From Elusimicrobia bacterium GWA2_56_46 (lineage in GTDB: Bacteria; Elusimicrobiota; Elusimicrobia; Elusimicrobiales; UBA9959), in assembly GCA_001799575.1 (NCBI GenBank), contig MGTT01000022.1:16407-80406 (forward strand): a DNA stretch of 64,000 nt, read 5' to 3'. Both the position numbers and the translations under genes were made by a program. Every line of letters begins with the position of its first letter. The stretch's first letter is position 1. The notes below the pieces were generated by a model, which was not told the DNA's origin, ran no database searches, and was given only the letters and a program-made list of their open reading frames with translations. Of the stretch, positions 51,165-59,477 are shown piece by piece.

Positions 51165-52004
51165 TTAAATTACCTGCGCTTTGCGCCTGTCCTGGACTAT
51201 CATCCACGACCAGATCTTTTTCTTGGTTCTGGTCTTGAAGCCCTTGGACGGCTGGTTCCACGGGGAACGCGGCACGTTGTTTCCTTTGGAGTGGCCCCTG
51301 CCTCCGCCGAGCGGATGGTCGCAGGCGTTCATGGCCGCGCCTCTGACGGTCGGCCTCACGCCGATATGGCGCTTGCGGCCGGCTTTGCCGAGGGTGATCG
51401 TGTTATGCTCGATATTCCCCACCTGGCCGATCGTGGCCAGGCAGTTCTTGAGCACTTTCCGGAGCTCGCCGGACGGCATCTTAAGGAGCGCATAGTCCCC
51501 TTCTTTGGCCATCAGCTGCGCCTGGGAACCGGCGGCGCGCACGAATTGGGCCCCTTTGCCGGGGATCATCTCGATAGCGTGAATAAAAGTTCCTTCCGGA
51601 ATATTTACCAGCGGCAGAGCGTTGCCGAGCTTTATCTCGGCCGTGGGGCCGCTCATCACATTGGCTCCCACTCCGAGCCCGAGCGGAGCCGGGATATACC
51701 GCTTTTCTCCGTCGGCGTAGAAGAGGAGGGCTATACGGGCGTTCCGGTTGGGATCGTACTCTATGGCCGCGACCCTGGCCGGCACGCCGAATTTTTCGCG
51801 CCTGAAATCCACCGTGCGGTAGCTCCGCTTATGCCCGCCGCCGTGGTGGCGCACCATGATCATTCCGGTGTTGTTGCGGCCGCCGTGTTTTCTGAGGCCG
51901 CGGGACAGCTTCTTTTCCGGAGACGTCTTGGTAATATCGGAATAATCCGCCATCTGCAACGTTCTTCTGGAGGGCGTATACGGTCTAAATGATTTAACTG
52001 GCAT
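51165..52004 (-). CDS. rplB: 50S ribosomal protein L2
   Basis: This 279-residue protein is essential for subunit association and peptidyl transfer. It has [34 protein letters not shown] and the catalytic-region [13 protein letters not shown], including the conserved His. The C-terminal [18 protein letters not shown] is typical. Full length is present. Confidence 0.98.
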   Translation of the reverse strand: MPVKSFRPYTPSRRTLQMADYSDITKTSPEKKLSRGLRKHGGRNNTGMIMVRHHGGGHKRSYRTVDFRREKFGVPARVAAIEYDPNRNARIALLFYADGEKRYIPAPLGLGVGANVMSGPTAEIKLGNALPLVNIPEGTFIHAIEMIPGKGAQFVRAAGSQAQLMAKEGDYALLKMPSGELRKVLKNCLATIGQVGNIEHNTITLGKAGRKRHIGVRPTVRGAAMNACDHPLGGGRGHSKGNNVPRSPWNQPSKGFKTRTKKKIWSWMIVQDRRKAQVI

Positions 52005-52017
52005 ATTCTGGTCTCTC

Positions 52018-52314
52018 CTATTTCGGCAGATCCGTAAGATCTATCTTCTGCCCGGCCTTAACCGTGACAACCGCTTTTTTCCAATCGGATCGCCTGCCTT
52101 CGTAGCGGCCGACTTTATGCATCTTACCCATGAAATTCATGGTTCTCACCTTGTCCACTTTAACCTTGAACAAGGTTTCCACGGCTTTCTTGATATCCAC
52201 CTTATTGGCGGCGGAACGCACCTTGAAAGTATAGCGGTTCTGGGAATCCTTTATAGTAACGCTCTTCTCGCTCAAAACCGGGGCCACAAGCACTTCGGAA
52301 ATTGACCTGTTCAT
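52018..52314 (-). CDS. rplW: 50S ribosomal protein L23
   Basis: The 98-residue exit-tunnel protein docks trigger factor and SRP. It contains [48 protein letters not shown] and [20 protein letters not shown]. It overlaps rplD by four bases. Confidence 0.96.
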   Translation of the reverse strand: MNRSISEVLVAPVLSEKSVTIKDSQNRYTFKVRSAANKVDIKKAVETLFKVKVDKVRTMNFMGKMHKVGRYEGRRSDWKKAVVTVKAGQKIDLTDLPK

Positions 52315-52949
52315 TTGGCCTCCTTCGGGCTCAGGTTATTCACCAGCGCGGTCATGCCCGAGACGGTAAAGAGCAGGCGGCCGTGATGAAGCACTTCATA
52401 AGCGTTCAGATTGGCGGCAAGACTCCAGCCCGCGCGGGGAATGTTCCGGGAAGCCTTGAGAAAGTTTTTCTCCGGCTTGTCCATCACGAAAAGCACCCGT
52501 TTTCCGTCCAGTCCCAGGGTCTTGTAGAGTTCCCCCAGGGATTTGGTCTTGACGTCTTTCAGATCGAAATTTTCCAGCATAAGGACATCGCCGGCGGCCT
52601 GCTTGGCTGAAAGGGCGTCGATGAGCGCGGCCCGGCGCTTGATCCCGGACATATCCTGCCTGTAGGAATGGGGCCTGGGACCGAACACGATACCGCCCTT
52701 CCTCCACACCGGGGAGCGGTTGCTGCCGGAACGGGCGCGGCCGGTGCCTTTCTGCTTCCAGGGCTTCCTGCCTCCGCCGGAGATCTCTCCGCGGGTCTTG
52801 GTGGAAGCCGTGCCGCGGTGCTTATTCGCCAGGTAATACTTCACCGCTTCATGCAGGAAGTACGGATCCGGTTTAACATTGAAAAGGAACTCGGGCAGTT
52901 CGTACTTGCCTACTTCCTTGCCGGTTAAATTCAGAAGTTTGGTTTCCAT
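52311..52949 (-). CDS. rplD: 50S ribosomal protein L4
   Basis: The 212-residue protein has the loop KTRGEISGGGRKPWKQKGTGRARSGSNRSPVWRKGGIVFGP that extends into the tunnel. In E. coli L4 represses its own S10 operon by attenuation. A leader with an attenuator-like hairpin precedes rplC here, so similar control is plausible but untested. Confidence 0.97.
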   Translation of the reverse strand: METKLLNLTGKEVGKYELPEFLFNVKPDPYFLHEAVKYYLANKHRGTASTKTRGEISGGGRKPWKQKGTGRARSGSNRSPVWRKGGIVFGPRPHSYRQDMSGIKRRAALIDALSAKQAAGDVLMLENFDLKDVKTKSLGELYKTLGLDGKRVLFVMDKPEKNFLKASRNIPRAGWSLAANLNAYEVLHHGRLLFTVSGMTALVNNLSPKEAK

Positions 52950-52968
52950 AGTTTATCCTTAAACTCCG

Positions 52969-53817
52969 TTATTTTTTCGCGGGCGCCGCTTTTTTGGGGG
53001 CCGCTTTCGCCGCGGCCTTGGCCTTGGCTTTCGCGCTGATGACCGGCGGCTTGGGCACGGCTTTCACGGTCTTGACGATATAAACAAAACTGCCTTTGGG
53101 GCCGGGCACGCTGCCGTTCAGGAGTATCAGATTCTGCTCGGGAATGACCTTGAGCACTTTCAGTTTCATCATGCTCACGGTGTCCGTACCCATGTGTCCG
53201 GCCATGCGCTGACCGGGCAGAACGCGGCCCAGTGACCTGCGGGAAGCCAGGCCGCCCGGGGCTCTCTCCCTGTCCGAAGCGCCGTGGGAAGCGGGACCGC
53301 CGCGGAAATTATGCCGTTTCATGCCCCCGGCGAAACCCTTGCCTTTGGACACGCCCTGCACGTCCACATATTCCCCGACGGCAAAGCGCGCGGCCACCGT
53401 GGCCAGCTGGCCGTCCTGCACGCCATCCACCTTCTCGACGCGGAATTCTTTCATGTGCCGGACGGGCTTGATGCCGAGTTTGGCGAAAATACCTTTAGCG
53501 GCGTTATCGGTGTGGCTTTCTTTCTTATGACCGAAACCGAGGCATACGGCGGTATAGCCGTCTTTTTCCGTGGTCCGGGTGCGCACTACGCGGCAGGGGC
53601 CGGCTTCCACGACGGAAACGCCGTGAAGCTCGCCGTGGCCGTCGAACATCTGGGTCATGCCGATCTTTTTGCCGATCATGATCTTAAAAGCCGCGGGCAT
53701 TTCCTCTATCGGCGCCGGCTTTACGGCGGGATCATTCTGCTCCGCGGGGCGGGACACTTCGGGCCGGGCCTGAGGCGCGCTCTGGGGCTGCTCTGCGTTC
53801 TTGTTCTCTTCGGTCAT
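52969..53817 (-). CDS. rplC: 50S ribosomal protein L3 with terminal extensions
   Basis: The 282-residue protein is well above the usual 205-210. The core starts at about residue 44 (FKIMIGKKIGMTQMFDGHGELHGVSVVEAGPC) and includes GVSKGKGFAGGMKRHNFRGGPASHG and RVLPGQRMAGHMG. About 43 N-terminal residues are Glu/Pro/Ala-rich and disordered, and the C-terminal 25 are Ala/Lys repeats. AGAGGAACGT precedes the start. It is the first gene after the broken junction, with its own promoter about 300 bases upstream. Confidence 0.96.
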   Translation of the reverse strand: MTEENKNAEQPQSAPQARPEVSRPAEQNDPAVKPAPIEEMPAAFKIMIGKKIGMTQMFDGHGELHGVSVVEAGPCRVVRTRTTEKDGYTAVCLGFGHKKESHTDNAAKGIFAKLGIKPVRHMKEFRVEKVDGVQDGQLATVAARFAVGEYVDVQGVSKGKGFAGGMKRHNFRGGPASHGASDRERAPGGLASRRSLGRVLPGQRMAGHMGTDTVSMMKLKVLKVIPEQNLILLNGSVPGPKGSFVYIVKTVKAVPKPPVISAKAKAKAAAKAAPKKAAPAKK

Positions 53818-54118
53818 ACGTTCCTCTTGATCCGCGGCCGCGCGATGCTTTCGCCTCGGCGCGCGTTTCTTAAAATAGACAAAAAAACATTCCGATTAGC
53901 CTCTCGGCTTACGGGAGATCATTCGTACGTCAGTTGGCCGTCCGCAGGCCATTGGCTTATTTTTGTTTTTATTTTATATCGTCCGCAGGCGGAGGGAATT
54001 CAGGCCGCTCCGTCTATAGGACCGACCGTCCGTATTCCGAAGAACGCGACAGCCGATATTATAAAAACCGACCTTTGCAAAAGAGACTTCAACAAAGGTC
54101 TTTTAGAACTACACGATT
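53818..54118 (-). promoter_or_regulatory. Leader of the rplC operon
   Basis: About 300 bases between the predicted start site (near 54111) and rplC contain no gene. Several short inverted repeats are visible (for example CCGTCCGCAGG... around 53938-53990). A leader of this size upstream of rplC-rplD could carry autoregulation by L4; this is inference. Confidence 0.5.
54065..54100 (-). terminator. Attenuator-like hairpin in the rplC leader
   Basis: GACCTTTG and CAAAGGTC (54100-54093 and 54077-54070 on the minus strand) form a perfect 8-bp stem. GG and five Ts follow. It lies about ten bases after the predicted start of transcription, so it could terminate early or regulate readthrough. Confidence 0.5.
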
Positions 54119-54147
54119 ATTGTAACAAAAAACTTTTTGGGTGTCAA
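54119..54147 (-). promoter_or_regulatory. Near-consensus promoter of the rplC (S10) operon
   Basis: On the minus strand TTGACA (54147-54142) and TACAAT (54124-54119) are separated by exactly 17 bases, a near-perfect housekeeping sigma promoter. It sits eight bases past the stop of the YjbQ gene. It fits the idea that rplC and downstream genes are transcribed separately from rpsJ. Confidence 0.8.
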
Positions 54148-54154
54148 AAGATAT

Positions 54155-54553
54155 TTATGTTTTGACAAGTTTTACCCATATCTCGCGGCTGCGCGGGCCG
54201 TCGTACTCGCACAAGTAGAGGCCCTGCCAGGTTCCCAACTGAAGCGCGCCGTCCTCCACAAAAACCGTAAGCGACGCGCCCACCAGGACCGACTTTATAT
54301 GGGCCGGAGAATTACCCTCGGAATGGCGATAAGGGAAATCCTCCGGTACGCTCTCGTTAAGCCTGGCCATGATGTCGCGCCTTACATCCGGGTCTGCATT
54401 CTCGTTTATAGCCAGGCCGCAGGTGGTATGCGGCACAAAAACATGGCAAACTCCGCTCTCCAACCCGTTCTCCCGTACGATCCCCGCGATCTCGCGGCTT
54501 ATGTCGGCCATCTCAGACTTCCCGGAAGTCCTAACCTTGAATTTATGCACCAT
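54155..54553 (-). CDS. YjbQ family protein (UPF0047)
   Basis: The 132-residue protein is from the YjbQ/UPF0047 family, some members of which show thiamine-phosphate synthase activity. Signature text includes HVFVPHTTCGLAINENADPDVRRDI, the His-containing HSEGNSPAHIKSVLVGASLTVFVEDG and LGTWQGLYLCEYDGPRSREIWVKL. The length is typical. It is the first accessory gene between rplC and rpsJ and does not belong to the ribosomal operon; its 3' end almost touches the rplC promoter. Confidence 0.92.
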   Translation of the reverse strand: MVHKFKVRTSGKSEMADISREIAGIVRENGLESGVCHVFVPHTTCGLAINENADPDVRRDIMARLNESVPEDFPYRHSEGNSPAHIKSVLVGASLTVFVEDGALQLGTWQGLYLCEYDGPRSREIWVKLVKT

Positions 54554-54636
54554 TTATCCTCCGCCCCGGGAAAACCCCTCAAAAAGGCAGCCGCCGCCTT
54601 TCCCGCTTAGCAGTCTGCTGTTAGCGGCCCGTACCC

Positions 54637-55404
54637 TTATTGCGAAGCGGCCGACAACGTCATTTTCAATTTTACTTCTACTACTTTATTGTAACTTTCT
54701 ATTTTCCTCTCCACTTCTTTTGAGAACTTCTTATAAAAATCCTCTTTTTCGTCGCTCGTGGCGGAATATTCTTTCAGGAACATCTTACGCTCTTTACCTA
54801 GACTTTTAACGGCCGCCTTAACCTCTTTTTTATCGGTTCCAAGCTTGGCGTTTTTTATGGCGTCGTCCTTTTCATCGATCCGTTTTTGTATATCCGAGAG
54901 CTTTTGTTCGAAAGCCGCGGCCCTGGCGTCCATGTCGTCCATCCAGGGTTTAAGGTCGCCAACAATGTCGCTGTACCCGGCCAGCAGCGGCTGGAAACAG
55001 TTAGGGCACACAGAGCGCGGGGCGGCTTCGGGTTTTACAGGCACGCTGACCGCCGCCGGGATGTTATCGGCAATTGGCGCGGTGACGGCCGCCGGCGCGG
55101 CCGTTGCCGCCTCAACTTGCGGAGCCTGCGGAACTTCCACAACTGCGGCAGCGACAGGCTTCGGCTCCTGGCCGGCAGCCTTGACCGCAGCTTCGGCCGG
55201 CGGCTGCTGCGCCGTCGCTTTCTTTACGGACTTTCTGTGTTTGGCCGCCTTTTTTATCACGGGCGCGGCCGGCTTCACGGCTTCGGCGGCGGGCGCCGCG
55301 GGCCCCTCCTGCGCCTGGGCGGGCTGCGCGTCCTGCGCAAAAGCGGGAGCGAGCAGTACGCCCATTATTAAAAACGCGGATCCCATCACTGTTATTTTTT
55401 TCAT
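54637..55404 (-). CDS. Exported Ala/Pro-rich coiled-coil protein
   Basis: The 255-residue product has a signal peptide (MKKITVMGSAFLIMGVLLAPAFA). A long Ala/Pro/Lys/Val-rich disordered region (about 25-125) follows, then CPNC at about residue 137. The C-terminal half is a highly charged coiled coil (DDMDARAAAFEQKLSDIQKRIDEKDDAIKN...). AAGGAGACGAG is a good ribosome-binding site. I cannot name a family. It may be a periplasmic structural protein; the CPNC is an unusual single cysteine pair. Confidence 0.6.
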   Translation of the reverse strand: MKKITVMGSAFLIMGVLLAPAFAQDAQPAQAQEGPAAPAAEAVKPAAPVIKKAAKHRKSVKKATAQQPPAEAAVKAAGQEPKPVAAAVVEVPQAPQVEAATAAPAAVTAPIADNIPAAVSVPVKPEAAPRSVCPNCFQPLLAGYSDIVGDLKPWMDDMDARAAAFEQKLSDIQKRIDEKDDAIKNAKLGTDKKEVKAAVKSLGKERKMFLKEYSATSDEKEDFYKKFSKEVERKIESYNKVVEVKLKMTLSAASQ

Positions 55405-55420
55405 ATCGCTCGTCTCCTTA

Positions 55421-55681
55421 TTAACCGAACTTATAATGTTTTCTGACCGCTTTCTTAATATTCCAAACACAATCCAATCCTTCAGGAAAGATCACATAAT
55501 CGCCGCTCCCAAAAGAGACTTCCCCGCTCCCGGCCTTAACGGTCACTTCCCCCTCCAGAATAAGACAGACTTCCTTTTCCCCGTAGTGCCAGGGAAACGA
55601 AGACACCTCTTTCTCCCACACCGGCCAGGAAGAAGCCTCTTCCCTCTCCTTCTCCGTAGGTTTCCTAACCTCGATCTTCAT
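55421..55681 (-). CDS. Small cupin-domain protein
   Basis: The 86-residue protein matches the Cupin_3 (EutQ-like, DUF861) fold. It has SFPWHYGEKEVCLILEGEVTVKAGSGEVSFGSGDYVIFPEGLDCVWNI: motif 1 with E-x-C-L-I-L-E-G-E and motif 2 with GDYVIFPEG. Cupins of this size act as small isomerases or ligand-binding proteins. The ATG at 55681 has an ideal GGAGGAGAG site. It is four bases after the DTW gene and is likely co-transcribed. Confidence 0.85.
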   Translation of the reverse strand: MKIEVRKPTEKEREEASSWPVWEKEVSSFPWHYGEKEVCLILEGEVTVKAGSGEVSFGSGDYVIFPEGLDCVWNIKKAVRKHYKFG

Positions 55682-55705
55682 CTCTCCTCCAAATATTACC
55701 AAGTT

Positions 55706-56404
55706 TCAAGACCTGACCACCAACGCCCTGTCCCGCCCCCAAACGGCTCCCGCTCTCCTTCCCCTCTGATGCCTAATCTGGGTATCAACCAGTTTTTTTA
55801 AAACAATCATCAGGGTTTCGCTTTGCGCGTTAAGGTTTTCATAGCCGGCTTCCTCGGCCTCTTCGCATAAATAGCGGATGGCCTCTATGGTAGAAACACA
55901 GTGTTCCCTGGGCTGTTTTTTAATTGCAAATCGCGAGATATAGCTGCGGGAAAAAGAGAGCCGGGGCAAGGCGCGAATGTTCCGGCTTTTGTTTAAAAGT
56001 CTCTTGGCGCAGACCCATGTCCCGTCTATAACAAAGATCAGAAGAGTTTTTCCTTCTGGGAGGAGATTACTCCCCAGGGTTTTAAAATTCACGGCTTCAG
56101 GCCCGGGGTACAGGACGAAAGGGTTATAGGAGGGATCCCGGAGCAGGGAATTAACCCGTTCATTATGAGTAAAATCAGTGCCTGCCAGAAGCTCCGCGTT
56201 CGTCAAGCACATCTTTGCAAGCCGGGCCGTCCCTGTTTTTTGCTTCCTGTCTTCCTTAGCATGCATAAGGATCACGAAGCGCATCCTCGTAGAGAAGGGT
56301 TTTATGCTGTCGCACAAACAATTCTTTTTCGCCCGATAGCAAACATAGCACTCCTCGCGGTTCTCGCTCCGGATCTTTCTTGAAAAACCAATTTTTTTAA
56401 CCAT
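55706..56404 (-). CDS. DTW-domain tRNA-uridine aminocarboxypropyltransferase
   Basis: This 232-residue enzyme belongs to the TapT/DTW family, which adds the acp group from SAM to tRNA uridine (acp3U). The N-terminal cysteines CYVCYRAKKNCLC are a zinc site, and FVIDGTWVCAKRLLNKS is the DTW region. Late text SFSRSYISRFAIKKQPREHCVSTIEAI matches the family. The C-terminal 15 residues are basic. It lies in the island between rpsJ and rplC with the cupin gene downstream. Confidence 0.88.
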   Translation of the reverse strand: MVKKIGFSRKIRSENREECYVCYRAKKNCLCDSIKPFSTRMRFVILMHAKEDRKQKTGTARLAKMCLTNAELLAGTDFTHNERVNSLLRDPSYNPFVLYPGPEAVNFKTLGSNLLPEGKTLLIFVIDGTWVCAKRLLNKSRNIRALPRLSFSRSYISRFAIKKQPREHCVSTIEAIRYLCEEAEEAGYENLNAQSETLMIVLKKLVDTQIRHQRGRRAGAVWGRDRALVVRS

Positions 56405-56464
56405 GAAAACCTTAAACCGTCGGGGAATCTACCCGCTAAAAGGTGCTAAATCCCCTACCCCCCA

Positions 56465-57193
56465 CTATTTCTGAGGCCGCAGAGCTTTCAAGGCAGCCTC
56501 TACCCTGGATCTGGTGCGGCCATCCGCTCCGACCAAGCGGGCCTCAAGGGCCGACAGCGCGGAAACGGCCTCCGGCCCCATTTGCTCTAAAAGGACGGCG
56601 GCGGCATACAGCTCATCGTCATCAGCCGTGGCCAGCAGTTGTATCATCGTCGGCAGCACGACCACGCATGATTTCGGCATATAGGCCATAGAATAAAGCG
56701 CTCCCAACCGCACAAATCTATCCCGGGAGGCCAAGGCCTCCGCGAACTTGGGGGCTAATTCACCGCGCTGAGCGGCGTTAAGCCCGTAAACGCGCTTAAC
56801 CTCGGAGCCGGGCACAACCCGGGCACAGGACTTCTGCGCGCGAGCAACCAGTATGGTCGCGCGGAAATAAGGAAGGCAGGAGATCAAAAAGGCGGTAATG
56901 ACGAAGAAACCAGCAACTTGAACCAGAGCATACACTTTACGCCCCCCCTCATATCCGGCGGTCATAAGCAACGCGCTGGCCAGCGAGCCGCCGGCCAGCA
57001 CGACATAGGCAAGCCAGGCCTTTTCGGGGAAAAGAACACCTTCCGCGCCTCTCCCGAAGGCGGCAAAGAAAGTAGCCACCGCGACGAGGGCGCCGGCGCT
57101 CTTAAGATGTCTGCCGTCACCGGTGGTTTTGTACTTGCGAACGTAGTAGCCCGCCAATGCCGCCATGACAAGATAGAATATTATCGCCGTCAT
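56465..57193 (-). CDS. Membrane protein with HEAT-like C-terminal region
   Basis: The 242-residue protein has four predicted N-terminal membrane helices (about residues 3-20, 35-50, 60-80, 90-110). A soluble part follows with alternating helices (ALASRDRFVRLGALYSMAYM, ELYAAAVLLEQMGPEAVSALSALEARLVGADGRTRSRVEAAL), which looks like HEAT repeats. I use the ATG at 57193 with AGGGGAATTA upstream. The family is not recognised. Such combinations often serve as membrane scaffolds; no function is claimed. Confidence 0.6.
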   Translation of the reverse strand: MTAIIFYLVMAALAGYYVRKYKTTGDGRHLKSAGALVAVATFFAAFGRGAEGVLFPEKAWLAYVVLAGGSLASALLMTAGYEGGRKVYALVQVAGFFVITAFLISCLPYFRATILVARAQKSCARVVPGSEVKRVYGLNAAQRGELAPKFAEALASRDRFVRLGALYSMAYMPKSCVVVLPTMIQLLATADDDELYAAAVLLEQMGPEAVSALSALEARLVGADGRTRSRVEAALKALRPQK

Positions 57194-57361
57194 TAATTCC
57201 CCTTTAAGAACAAATTTTTTTCGAAAAACATCACCCGACCACTTCGCCCGAATTAACACCTGTCCCCAGTTTTAAAAAAATTTAAGCGTTTAAGCGACGT
57301 CGCCTACTGTGTCATAAACGCACCGGGCTCCGCGCACAGCAGGGGCACCGGGGCAACCATT

Positions 57362-57874
57362 TCAGCGGAGGGAGGCCCCTACCAGCCTGCCCAGGCGGGC
57401 AGGAAGGTCCGGGTAGCGCTTGCGCAGGATTTCCATGTACTTTTCACCCAAGCCGGTCAGTTCCCAGGTGCGCTGGTTAAAGAGCCGGGCCTTAGGGGCC
57501 TTGGTACGCACGACCGCCAGGAGGGTAGCGTACACAATACGGTCCTCCAAGGTGTCCCTTTGGGCGCCGCAGTTCACCGGCGAGGAGCATTTAAGCATCA
57601 GGAAATGCCCGCCCTCATCTATCCTGCCAAGCGCGAAAGCCACGGTGGCCGGGAAGAAACGGTTGGGTTCGGCCGATTCTATCTCTGTGTTGTGCAGCTT
57701 GAACAACTCCACGTATCCATTCGCGGCAAGGTTCCAATTAAAGGCCGGTATTTCCCCGTAACCGGAGTCCGCCGCCTTATGCGCACCCCGTGATCTTTTT
57801 GCAGCCTGCGCCGGTGGCGTCAATGAGAGCAGCGAACCGGAAACAAGCGCGAGGAACAAAATACACAGGCGCAT
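57362..57874 (-). CDS. Exported hypothetical protein
   Basis: The 170-residue product has a signal peptide (MRLCILFLALVSGSLLSLTPPAQA). The mature domain contains FNWNLAANGYVELFKLHN, PATVAFALGRIDEGGHFLMLKCSSPVNCGAQRDTLEDRIVYATLLAVVRT and a C-terminal basic helix. Two cysteines six residues apart may form a disulfide. There is no recognisable family. A 168-base spacer with a GGGGACAGGTGT word separates it from the upstream membrane protein gene. Confidence 0.55.
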   Translation of the reverse strand: MRLCILFLALVSGSLLSLTPPAQAAKRSRGAHKAADSGYGEIPAFNWNLAANGYVELFKLHNTEIESAEPNRFFPATVAFALGRIDEGGHFLMLKCSSPVNCGAQRDTLEDRIVYATLLAVVRTKAPKARLFNQRTWELTGLGEKYMEILRKRYPDLPARLGRLVGASLR

Positions 57875-57955
57875 GATTTTGCAGTTTAAACCATATCGCC
57901 CCACTCGGACCTCCGCATCACCCTGTTGATAAATGATCATCTCGTCCCCATCATA

Positions 57956-58210
57956 CTATCTGGCCCCCCAGGGATCGTATGCTGGTGTTGCAGCCTTTTG
58001 ATATATTTCCCGCTTGAGAATTAATTTGAATAACTCACTTTCCCTTGTGTCGGCTTTAATCTCTTTCTTATTCTCTTTATTGTCCAGGAATGTCTGCAAA
58101 TTAAATTTCGCCGTGGCGGATAACAAGGAGAACATCTTTTCCTGTGTTTCAGCGTCCAAGCTCAGCAACTTCGGCCATATTTCCTCAGCCTTAAGTGTTT
58201 CATTTTTCAT
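57956..58210 (-). CDS. Small hypothetical protein
   Basis: The 84-residue, mostly helical protein starts MKNETLKAEEIWPKLLSLDAETQEKMFSLLSATAKFNLQTFL; the start is preceded by GAGGTATATT. The middle is Lys/Glu-rich and the end reads PAYDPWGAR. It is unlike known families. Its AT-richer codons differ from the ribosomal genes. Dispersed repeat sequence begins 24 bases upstream. Confidence 0.5.
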   Translation of the reverse strand: MKNETLKAEEIWPKLLSLDAETQEKMFSLLSATAKFNLQTFLDNKENKKEIKADTRESELFKLILKREIYQKAATPAYDPWGAR

Positions 58211-58233
58211 AATATACCTCATCCCAACTTCCA

Positions 58234-58563
58234 TATTCTAGCAAATGCCCATTAAACCCGCCTTGACGGCTGTCAGTGGGGTGGTATCACATTTCGTGAT
58301 ACCAGCAACATTGCCTTCTTCTTTCCTCCGCGTCATCAGCAGGGCGGGCAAATACGCCGTATCATCAATTGGGTGGGGTAAATTATATTTTTTGTTTTTG
58401 GGTTGTTGTAAGGAAAGGTGCCGGGGGTATAATTGGAGGGGTGACAGGCGTAGGGCGCGGATCGGGCCGAGGAGGAACCGGCGCGAAGTCGCCGGGCCGG
58501 CCGCAGGCCCGAGCCGCGCCCTATGCCTGGCAGGACCCCGAACTTGCAGCCCCGGCATCTCCT
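58234..58563. repeat. Dispersed repeat unit, copy 1 (TATTCTAGCAAATG ... GGCATCTCCT)
   Basis: The unit begins TATTCTAGCAAATG, passes through AAATTATATTTTTTG and TAAGGAAAGGTGCCGGGGGT, and ends AACTTGCAGCCCCGGCATCTCCT. A shorter copy with the same ends and order is at 63326-63480, and internal parts recur at 59226-59290 and 60299-60330. No gene is apparent in it; it looks like a non-autonomous mobile or scattered repeat. Confidence 0.7.
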
Positions 58564-58641
58564 GTTAATTATGGATTCCCGCCAACAGATTGCGGGAATG
58601 ACAGAGTTATGGATCCCCGCCGACGAGTCGCGGGGATGACG
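58564..58641. repeat. Two GGATCCCCG...CGGGGAT palindromes
   Basis: The inverted words GGATTCCCGC/GCGGGAAT and GGATCCCCGC/GCGGGGAT lie side by side downstream of the ORF6N gene. A third copy is downstream of the broken ORF6N gene at 60330-60361. Confidence 0.7.
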
Positions 58642-58654
58642 GCCCAAAGCCGGC

Positions 58655-59164
58655 CTACTTTTCGGGCCTGAAACCTATCGTCTTTTTCGGCCCGGAATCT
58701 GCGGCCGGCGCCATCAGCATCTTTATCGCGTCAAACACGCTCTTGAACTGGGAATCATACTTTTTCTCCAGCTCCTCCAGCTTCCTGGCTAAATCCGCGT
58801 GTGAATTCATCAATCTGCGAAGTTTCACAAACGTCCTCATTATCGCGATATTTACCTGTATGGCGCGTTGACTTCTCAATATGCCTGACAGCATGGCCAC
58901 TCCCTCCTCAGTGAAGGCCATCACGCTCTTTGAAAATTTAAGATCAGAGGATATCACAAATTGTGATATCCTCCTGATCTCATCCCGGGTGAGCACAATA
59001 ATAAAATCATCCGAAAAATGGTCAATATTTCTTTTAACCGCCTGGTTTAAAACCCGCGTCTCGACATCATAAAGGCGCGCCAAATCCCTGTCAAGCATAA
59101 CCTTATGCCCGCGTATCAACAGTATCTTGCTCTCTATCACTTCCAACGGAATTAAATGTTTCAT
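58655..59164 (-). CDS. ORF6N-domain protein (intact copy)
   Basis: The 169-residue protein has the ORF6N DNA-binding-like domain at its N-terminus (IRGHKVMLDRDLARLYDVETRVLNQAVKRN, about 18-47, then FIIVLTRDE). The usual AFTEEGVAMLSGILRSQRAIQVNIAIMRTFVKLR follows, then a charged helix and a distinctive tail LMAPAADSGPKKTIGFRPEK. Such proteins are common in phages and as orphan genes in large numbers. Ideal site AGGAGGGCAT precedes the ATG. The 3' 101 bases are identical to those of a broken second copy at 60383. Confidence 0.85.
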   Translation of the reverse strand: MKHLIPLEVIESKILLIRGHKVMLDRDLARLYDVETRVLNQAVKRNIDHFSDDFIIVLTRDEIRRISQFVISSDLKFSKSVMAFTEEGVAMLSGILRSQRAIQVNIAIMRTFVKLRRLMNSHADLARKLEELEKKYDSQFKSVFDAIKMLMAPAADSGPKKTIGFRPEK

Positions 59165-59195
59165 ATGCCCTCCTATGTAAAAAGTATACCAGCCC

Positions 59196-59220
59196 ACCCC
59201 GACAGCGTATTGTCGGGGTG
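59196..59220. repeat. CCCCGACA palindrome
   Basis: ACCCCGACA/TGTCGGGGT around seven bases. It is a near copy of the hairpin at 2268-2293 and lies just upstream of the intact ORF6N gene. Confidence 0.7.
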
Positions 59221-59225
59221 AGTTT

Positions 59226-59477
59226 TTGTAAGGAAAGGTGCCGGGGGTATAATTGGAGAGGTGCCAGGCATGGGTCGGATCGGGCCGAAGCTCCTGGACA
59301 GCGTGGCGCTGCCCACCCGATTCACACTACGATGATGATGTTTTGGTGCCCATCTTCCTAAAGACTCCCACCAGTTCAGAAGTTAAGGAAGATAGGAAAC
59401 AGCGTCCCGCCCCACACACGCACGCTTGGGGGGGAGCCCCCCCCCGCCAAGGTTGATTACAGGTGCCAGCTGCTTTC
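59226..59477. repeat. Repeat-filled spacer (GGTGCC unit plus decayed GGGGACGCTG palindrome)
   Basis: A partial dispersed unit (59226-59290) is followed by a palindromic element that lost its left tip (59350-59412). It keeps TCTTCCTAAAGACT, TTCAGAAGTTAAGGAAGATAGG and the end AACAGCGTCCC. No gene is visible. Confidence 0.65.
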
